Assembly: GCA_016858145.1 (NCBI GenBank)
Contig: JAEHOE010000075.1
Span: 124,001 to 188,000, forward strand
Source of the DNA: Edaphochlamys debaryana
Lineage: Eukaryota; Chlorophyta; Chlorophyceae; Chlamydomonadales
DNA length: 64,000 nucleotides
Direction: 5' to 3'
Shown: positions 57,545-64,000 of the stretch, one piece after another
Position numbering within the stretch: position 1 is the first letter of the stretch
How the letters are laid out: every line of letters begins with the position of its first letter
Notes under the pieces: generated by a model
Database searches by the model: none
What the model saw: the letters and a program-made list of their open reading frames with translations, nothing else
What the model was told of the DNA's origin: nothing
Made by a program: the position numbers and the translations under genes

Positions 57545-57901
57545 ACGGCGGGTGGTCCCGCCCGCCCTCACGGCGTTACAGCGCCGGGCCCTCCAACAAC
57601 TAGCGGCAGCTAGGGACAGCAGCGGCTTGGAAGCTTCATCTGGTGAGCTGGCAGGGCCCTGAGGGTCCGTGCTGGGCTCACGTCCTGCGGCTTGACGTGC
57701 CACACACGTATGATTTGAAAGCGCCCAGCCTGGCCCGCTGGGTCCGGATGACGGGCTGGGCCCTCTTGGCCCCGGGTTAGGCCCATCAGCGCGGGCCTGC
57801 CCCGGCCTGCCCATGCTGTATTTAACGGCATAGGTGCAAGGACATGGGCATATACTAAGCACCATCAACTGGACGGCTTTGGTCCAATGATTTCAAACAG
57901 G
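57545..57901. other. Short intergenic region before copy C
   Basis: About 360 bases with a GC-rich near-palindromic stretch at 57735-57800. Nothing else recognised. Confidence 0.45.
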
Positions 57902-59886
57902 ATGGCCCCCAAGCGCGCACGGATGTCAGCCGAGTGGCCTACTGCACATCCCGCTGCAAACAGCGGTGCGAGCTGTGTAGCAGTGCAGCGCGAAGGCGAC
58001 GCATACATCATACAGATACAGGTGTGATAAACAGGGCGCACAGGAATTCATGTAATGAGTTCTGCGGCTTGCTAAGCACTTGGGCCTCGAGAGGCCTCGG
58101 GAGGCCCCGATCGAGGCCCACGGCTTCTCGGCTTGGCTGTGCCCACCGCCGGCGCAGAGCGTGCTCGCTACCCACGTGCCGGCCAAACAAGTATCGCCCT
58201 CGCCGTTCTGCGCAGGTGCCTGGCAAGCTGGAGCCCTCTCGACTCCCCGTCTTCGATGGCGGCCCATTCGACAAACTGTGGCCGGCGGTGTCACTCCCGA
58301 CCGTGATTCTGGTCGCAGAGCTGAGCACTGGGTTGGAGGAGGTAGGGAGTGGGTTGGCCCATGGTGGGATGCGTAGCGACGGACCCACCGGGCCTCGAGC
58401 CTGGGCCTGAGTGTGCCGCCCTGTCCCCACACCATGGCTTGCCAGGCAGCCACTCTGATTGCTTTCTCCCGTGCCCTGGGCCCGTCCCCTCTCAGTTCTT
58501 TACGCGCTTACTCCGGGCAGACGGGCCCCACTGCATGAGCCTTGTTATTGAGCCGCTCAGCGTGCTGATATCTGAGGCTCGCCCCGTGCGCCTCTCTACC
58601 AGCGTCGAGAACCTGCGTCAGAGCGCCGTGGTACAGGTGAGGGGCGAGGCACGAAGCCGTGTCGGTGGCAAGGGACATTTCGAGGTGCCACCCCCTGGGG
58701 TTTTTAAGCTTGACTTCTTAGGTTCATGGTTTTGTTGTGGAATGTCAGAGCAGTTCCATCACGGCCTCGATCACCGCGCTTGGCCCTTTCCACAGGAGCA
58801 ATACGTGATATTCCAACTGTTTCTTTCTTTCCTGGACACCTTTTTCCACGGCACGGGCGGCATGTTAAACCGGCCGGATGGCACAGACGCCGTGGAGGCG
58901 CTGGCGGGCCCGCAGGGCTGGCGCAGGAGCAGCGAGGTGCGGGCGTGCGTGGAGGCCTGGGCCCGGAGCCAGTCATTGGCAGGGCCGCAGGAAGCCATTG
59001 CCGCGGAGGAGCAGCAGGAGGCACAACGGCTGTTGAGCAGGGTTGCTCTGAGGGACCCCGCTCATGTGGCCAAGCGGACCCAAGGCGACGCGCGCTTCCC
59101 CTACATGTGCTCGGGCGGGCGGCCCAAGGTGAGCCGAGGTTACACCCGGTAGAGCGTTCTTAGAACTGAGGCAGAGCTGAAAGTCACTGGCAGAATTGCG
59201 AGCGGCCTGTTACCTTCAGCACTGTGCTCGGCGCTGACAGCCTCAACTGCCCCACCCCCTGCAGATCGGCGGTGCGCGTCTCACCCGGCTCTCCCAGCTC
59301 TCCTGCATCCCCAAATCCTGCGGCCGCGACCGGGGCTGCCGCCTGGGCTTTCTGGTGCTCAGCGACCTCCTCCAGACGGTGTATGCTCTGCTGGTGAGGG
59401 CGCAGGGCGGGGGAGGCGTGGGCGGGATGGGCGGAGCAACGGCGGGGGCGGTGCAGCCAGGCGTGTGGGATGACGTGCCGCTGCTGAGAGTCGGCTTCCG
59501 GGCAGTCTCACAGACCCCTGCCCCCCCGCCCTTCTCCTCCCCAGGAGGCTCTGGACCCCAAGCTGCGGGCCTCTGTCAAGCCCCTGATCGGGGACCTGCT
59601 GCTGGAGCTGGACGGCAAGGGCCCCCGCGTGGAGGGCGTGCCGGATGCCGTACGGGCCGCCGTCGCCGCGGCCACGGCCTCCTGTGCCCGGGGCTGGCGT
59701 GAGGCGGCGGAGCGCATGGACGCGTGGCGGGAGGCTGTGCAGCAGTCGGCGGTGCTGGCGGGCCTCCGCGGCGCAGACGACGCGCCCGTGCTGCTGACGC
59801 CGCTGGAGGCGCTGAGGCGCATGCAGCGGGCTGCACAGGAGGGGTTTGCGGTACAAGTGGACGAAGCGGCCGCGTTGGCAGCGTGA
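57902..59886 (+). CDS. Small member of the unrecognised four-cysteine family, copy C (396 aa)
   Basis: Inverted duplicate of the gene at 46777-48819. Six exons close in frame: 57902-58021, 58216-58341, 58496-58636, 58796-59128, 59265-59393 and 59545-59886. It begins MAPKRARMSAEWP, so the basic heptapeptide is kept while the rest of exon 1 differs from copy B. Exons 2-5 are very similar to copy B, including the C234-x19-C254-x4-C259-x5-C265 module in FPYMCSGGRPK and LSCIPKSCGRDRGCRLGF. The C-terminal helical domain ends FAVQVDEAAALAA, different from copy B. Introns 2, 4 and 5 are nearly identical to those of copy B. A TGTAA signal lies 224 bases after the stop. Function unknown; I found no domain I could name. 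Confidence 0.8.
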
Positions 59887-61894
59887 GGATCGGCCCGGTC
59901 GCGCAGTAGCGTGGAGGCGGACTGGGCCGGAATACGAAAATGCTCCACCCTATATCTAGGGACCTAGTCTTCACTAGCCAGCTAAGGGTATCGCCTGCGC
60001 TGCTGGACCCCAAGTGAGGCCCTAGGGCCTTGCCTGCTGAGGGTGTGCGGCGAGGGAAGGGGTAGGGGCTGCGGCGGCGTGGACCAGGCTGTTCCGGTCG
60101 TGCCTTCACTGTAAATAAATACCCCTGAGGCGAGTCGATGCTAAGTTGCGGCGTGCGAGCAACCACCTCCTAGAGGGATCTATCGGGCAGCTGTGTCCCG
60201 CCCAACCCCAACGGAGGCCGGATGCGCCGGGCCTTGAGCGGCGGAATCCTGGCAAGGAGGCCGGAGGTGGGACGCATGCAACTACCGGTATCTCAGCTGC
60301 CCCTCACCCGGAAACTGGCCATCTGCCGCCCCACCCACCCTCGGTTACTCGGGAGCGGAGCACAATCGTAGTTGGGGCCAGGCGCCCGACGGCCACAGCC
60401 TGCCACAGCCAGCTAGCGCTCACGTCCTCCCACTGCCCCTCAGCATTAAGCACTCCACTTGGTGGAGTGTGTGCGCCCTCGATGAGCTCAAGCCCTAGTG
60501 GGCCTCCTCGTCCCAGTTGCTCCTCGTCTAGTACTTGCCCTGCCCCTTGGCTCACGTGCCTTGTTGTTGAGGTGCCTTACCCCACGGCCATGTCGCCCGC
60601 AACCGCATGACGGCGCCAACGCTTCATGCTTCACCAGCAGCAGCCCAGCCAGCCTAGAGCCCCCTTAGTGCGTTCTAGTAGCCCCTCTGTTGCTAGCAAG
60701 GAGGGTGAAGAGCTACGCGCCCCATCCCGTGGCTGACCGGCCTGACGACAAGGCACCCACCGGCATTGCTCAGCATGCTTTGAGTGAAATACATTGACTG
60801 ATGTTGGCGAGCAATCCAGCATTTCCTTCCAGAGGAGCCCGGGGTTCGGTACATGTCGGAATGGGAACTGAACCCTCATTGCAACCCTCATGGCACGCCA
60901 TGGCAGGCCGTCTCCCCGCCGGTGCTTCCGAAGTTCCCGCGCCACCCTCAGGGTTGCGCCGCTCACAGTATACATCAAGCACGGTCATAGTACTGCCCCT
61001 CAGTTTCCAGCTGACGTTGGACGGGTCGGGGTCCATGGCATGGTCAACGGCTCCCCAATGGCTCCCCTGGGCTCCCGGCCAACTTCGGCAGCCGAGCATG
61101 GTGTGAGCGCCCAGGGATAGAGCACGCACGCAGGGATTAGCACATAGGCGCAATAAAGGCACAGAATAGACTACGGGAAGGCCTTGTACGGCAGTGTCGT
61201 ACACTGTACGGGTCGGTGGGTCCTCGGTCAGGGGGTCCAGCGGTTTCGGGGCATGGTGTCCGTGGGTTTCGTTCCTACGATCCTACCTCCCCCCCCACCA
61301 TCCACCCCCTTGCTGACGGCGCTGAGTGGCGGGAGAGATTCGTGCTATGGATGAACTGAAACGCAAAGCTTCTGGGCACACGAAGGCTTACATGAAGGTC
61401 TCTGGCCTTGGGCACATTCTGACGCAGCGGAAGGGCTGGCCACCCCACACCACATGTGGTACGAAGGCGGCCGAGACCCCCCAGCATCACATGTAAGGCA
61501 AACAGTCGTTCCCCACCAAGTCTCTTCTTGCCACGTGCCAGCATCTCCGCCCCAATCATTCATCCCGTCCTGGAATTTGCCCGTTCCGAGAGCCCGCATG
61601 GAGCCCCGTAGAGAACCTTAGCTCGCGCAGCCCACCGTCCCCCAACCCCTTGACGATGCCTTCAGATACCCATTAGTACCGTATCCCGCGGAGTACCTCG
61701 GCCGACAAGAACGCTCACCACCGAGCACACTCCCGAGCAATAGGTACGCATGACGATCACACTACGTGCTGTCGGGCCCAGCAGAGGTCAGCAGCCCCTG
61801 CCCCCGCAGTCTTGGCCCCGCCTGGTCCCTCTCTTTGGCCTTGCGCGCGGGCACGTGAACAAACAACACAGCCTGTGTTCGCGATGCCTCGCCC
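59887..61894. other. Convergent intergenic region, no gene supported
   Basis: Holds the 3' flank of copy C (with its TGTAA) and that of the minus-strand alpha-kinase gene. Open frames here overlap on both strands without family resemblance. Confidence 0.5.
60110..60114 (+). terminator. TGTAA polyadenylation signal of copy C
   Basis: The sequence TGTAAATAAAT lies 224 bases after the stop at 59886. TGTAA is the standard green-algal (Chlamydomonas-type) polyadenylation signal. Placement fits a normal 3' UTR; the cleavage site itself was not identified. Confidence 0.6.
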
Positions 61895-64000
61895 CTAGGG
61901 GCTGGCCTTGTCGTAGTAGCGGTCGGCGCCCACGCTGGTGACCATGCCCAGCCGGTGGCCCCCGCTGGGCTGCAGCGGGTGGGGGCGCAGGCCCAGACCC
62001 TGCGCACGCGGGTGGGTGAAGGCAGGAGTGGGCCGATGCTGAGTAGGAGGGGGCACGATATGCAGCAGCGTGGCATTGCCGCGGCCAACAGTCTCAACAA
62101 CAGTCAACACCGGTCCCTGGCTAGCCACGACGTTCAGCTGCCGACGACCCTTCTTGGCGTCTCTCCCTACAACGAACGAGGACTGGCCCTGGCGGCTGAG
62201 GGATTGCCGTACCTTGCAGACGCCGTTGCACTCGTGCGTCTGGAAGAAGAGCTTGGCGCCCTCCTCTCCCAGGTTGGTGGAGGTGAAGCGGTCCAGGTGC
62301 TCTCCGCAGTGCACGGCGGGGTCGGTCAGCACGAAGCGACCGTCCGCCAGCACGCCCTGCACAGCACAGCACGGAACGGAACGGAACGGGATGGCACGGG
62401 ATGGAGTGGAGGAGGGAGGCATACCGCACGCGGGCGGGAGCTGGGGCCCAGAGCGAGATCAAGTACTGCTGCATCCGTGACGGGAAGCCCAGCTCTGCCG
62501 GGCCGTCGGCCCAGCCCAGCTCTTGCCCCCTGGGACCGCCGAGTCGAGGGCAGTCCTTGCGTCAGCCTGAGTTGCCTTGCTGCCCTCCCCCGGTCCCCCT
62601 CCCCCCGGCCCCCCACCTGCAGGTCCGTGACCATGAGCACGCCGTCGGAGAACTGGTGCGTCCAGTGGGTGAAGGCCTGGGGCAGAGGGGTGGGGGGGCA
62701 GAGGAGCGGCGGAGAGGGCTCAGCGCGCGGGGCGAGGGTGGCGTCGAGGGCGAGCCCATCCCCGCGTCTTCACCCGACAGCCCCGAATCTTCACACGACA
62801 ATCCCATGTGCGCACGTGGCTAGCATGGGAAACCCCCAAGCCGTGAGGCACACAGCCGCTCGCACCAAGAGGCCCTTGATCCACCGGCCGGGGCCCCCTC
62901 GCTCAGTGAACCGTGTGCGTTTGCGTCCGTGGCCACGCACCCTCACGCACCTGCAGCGTGGCCCGGTAGTCGTTGGCGTTGACGTAGCCCGCGTTGTTGG
63001 AGAAGCGAGTGAAGGCGCCGCCCTGGAGCAGCGGCTCGGCCGTGAACCAGCGTTTCTCCTCGGGGCAGCCGGACTCTGCGGGCCGGGGCGGACGCAGGCG
63101 GGGTACCGGTACGTGCACGTCAGGGAGTGGGTTTGATTCGAGCATGAGTCGGCACGGAGGGAGGAAGAGGGCGGGGCGTGCAAGCACGGAGGTCGCGGGC
63201 TCTGCATGGGGACCCGCATCCTGTGGGGGAAAGACGCGGACCCGCGGCACCCCGCCCCGTACCTGTGACGCGCAGCAGAGACACGGGCACGAAGCTGATT
63301 TCCTTGGCTTGGACGTTCTTCAGCCTTGCCTGGAGGTGCGGAAGGAGCGTGTTTTGGGAACTCAAGCAAGAGAAGTGGCAGGCTCGACCTCAGGTCAGCA
63401 CCACATAGGCTGCCGTGTGGTGCATGCCCGCCCACAGCCCCCCTCCCCACGCACCCACCCACCAATCCATCCAACTACGTCAACTCCCACCCAGCCCCCC
63501 CACCTGCGTGTTGAACTCTGCCGCCAGCACCTCCGCCACCACCTGAGTCTCCATCTGCTCCAGGTACCGCTCCCTGCGGTGCACCTGGGGGCGGAGCGTG
63601 GTGGGAGGGGCGTCCCTCAAGAGAGCCCTGCGCCCGAACGCAGGCACGGCATTACGCATGGCAGGGCCGTGCCCCCCGTCCGCACGCTCGCCAGCCAGTG
63701 CGGGGTGCTTTCTCAGAAATCCTGTCACTGCTCTCCACCTTCAAATCCCCGCCAAGCCAGCCCGCCAGAGCGCCCTCCGATATCTTCCTCGTCCTTCGTC
63801 ACTCCCCGCCGCCGCACTGCACGCACCTGCACCTCGGTCTTGCAGCTGGGCCGCTTGAAGCGCTTCATCACCAGCTGCTGCTGCTGCTGCTGCTGCGAGC
63901 GTGGAGAGCCGGTGGAAGCACTGGGGGTGGCGTTGACGGCGTAAAAGGGCCAGCGCGTGACGCCGTCCGAGGCAAACGGCTGCGCCGCAATCTTGATGGT
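61895..64000 (-). CDS. Alpha-kinase (MHCK/eEF2K-type) domain protein, C-terminal part
   Basis: Atypical Ser/Thr protein kinase of the alpha-kinase family; the 5' part lies beyond the window edge. Seven exons are visible: 63827-64000 (partial), 63504-63584, 63263-63329, 62951-63075, 62617-62676, 62213-62356 and 61895-61999, encoding 251 residues to a TAG. Family features in order: WPFYAV, a Gln run, LVMKRFK (VxK-type ATP-binding lysine), FSNNAGYV, FSDGVLMVTDLQ, then LADGRFVLTDPAVHC (metal-binding Asp) and TNLGEEGAKLFFQTHECNGV followed by CK, which is the alpha-kinase zinc-site signature with His and two Cys, leading to GLGL. The protein ends soon after the kinase domain (VTSVGADRYYDKASP), so any regulatory domains would be N-terminal. 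The upstream regulator and substrate are unknown. Confidence 0.87.
63875..63895 (-). repeat. CAG repeat encoding a polyglutamine run in the alpha-kinase
   Basis: Seven tandem CTG (CAG on the coding strand) encode Gln just before the LVMKRFK motif, inside the kinase domain rather than in a linker. Such a run is likely variable in length. Confidence 0.85.

Noticed and set aside
56780..57868. 362-codon antisense frame over the LEA-like gene
   Set aside because: Its Gly/Arg/Ser/Cys-rich product mirrors the repeated GCC/GAG codons of the other strand and lacks a coherent structure.
58080..58376. 98-codon frame overlapping intron 1 and exon 2 of copy C
   Set aside because: It ignores the acceptor before GTGCCTGGC and reads exon 2 in the wrong frame; the six-exon model with phase-0 junctions matches both paralogues.

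Overview
This is nuclear DNA of a green alga, most likely a chlorophycean (volvocine-type) species. The evidence is high GC content, compact genes split by many short GT-AG introns, Ala/Pro/Gly-rich proteins, a pherophorin-domain cell-wall glycoprotein, and a TGTAA polyadenylation signal. No prokaryotic, organellar, CRISPR, rRNA or convincing tRNA features were seen. Exon models below were built by hand; every intact model closes in frame with conserved junction phases.

Left third (1677-20642, minus strand): a head-to-tail array of four about 5.0-5.4 kb units, each with one 12-exon gene of the KRE6/SKN1 type of glycoside hydrolase family 16 (beta-glucan synthesis-associated). Copies 1 and 2 look intact and end in a hydrophobic, GPI-signal-like exon. 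Copy 3 has lost that exon and ends in an Arg/Pro tail. Copy 4 is a pseudogene with a 4-bp frameshifting duplication, a lost splice donor and a Glu-to-Lys change at the catalytic nucleophile.

Middle (22271-48819): a 21-exon UHRF1/VIM-type RING-SRA-RING protein whose SRA domain is interrupted by about 146 charged residues. Next is a 1254-residue member of an unrecognised family (minus strand, 30801-36302), then about 5 kb with no gene I can support, a secreted pherophorin with a Tyr-Pro-Pro-Ala repeat tail (41432-44274), and a small member of the same unrecognised family (46777-48819).

Right third (49-64 kb): the 3' fragment of a LINE-like retrotransposon with three hairpin-forming repeats, a GT92-like secretory glycosyltransferase, a one-exon Ala-rich protein with 11-residue LEA-like repeats, the inverted duplicate of the small unknown gene, and the 3' part of an alpha-kinase gene that runs off the window.

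Functionally, the KRE6-like array, the pherophorin and the glycosyltransferase all point to cell wall or extracellular matrix assembly; the VIM-like gene points to maintenance of DNA methylation. The least explained item is the three-member family (30.8-36.3, 46.8-48.8 and 57.9-59.9 kb), which shares five intron positions and an exactly spaced four-cysteine module.
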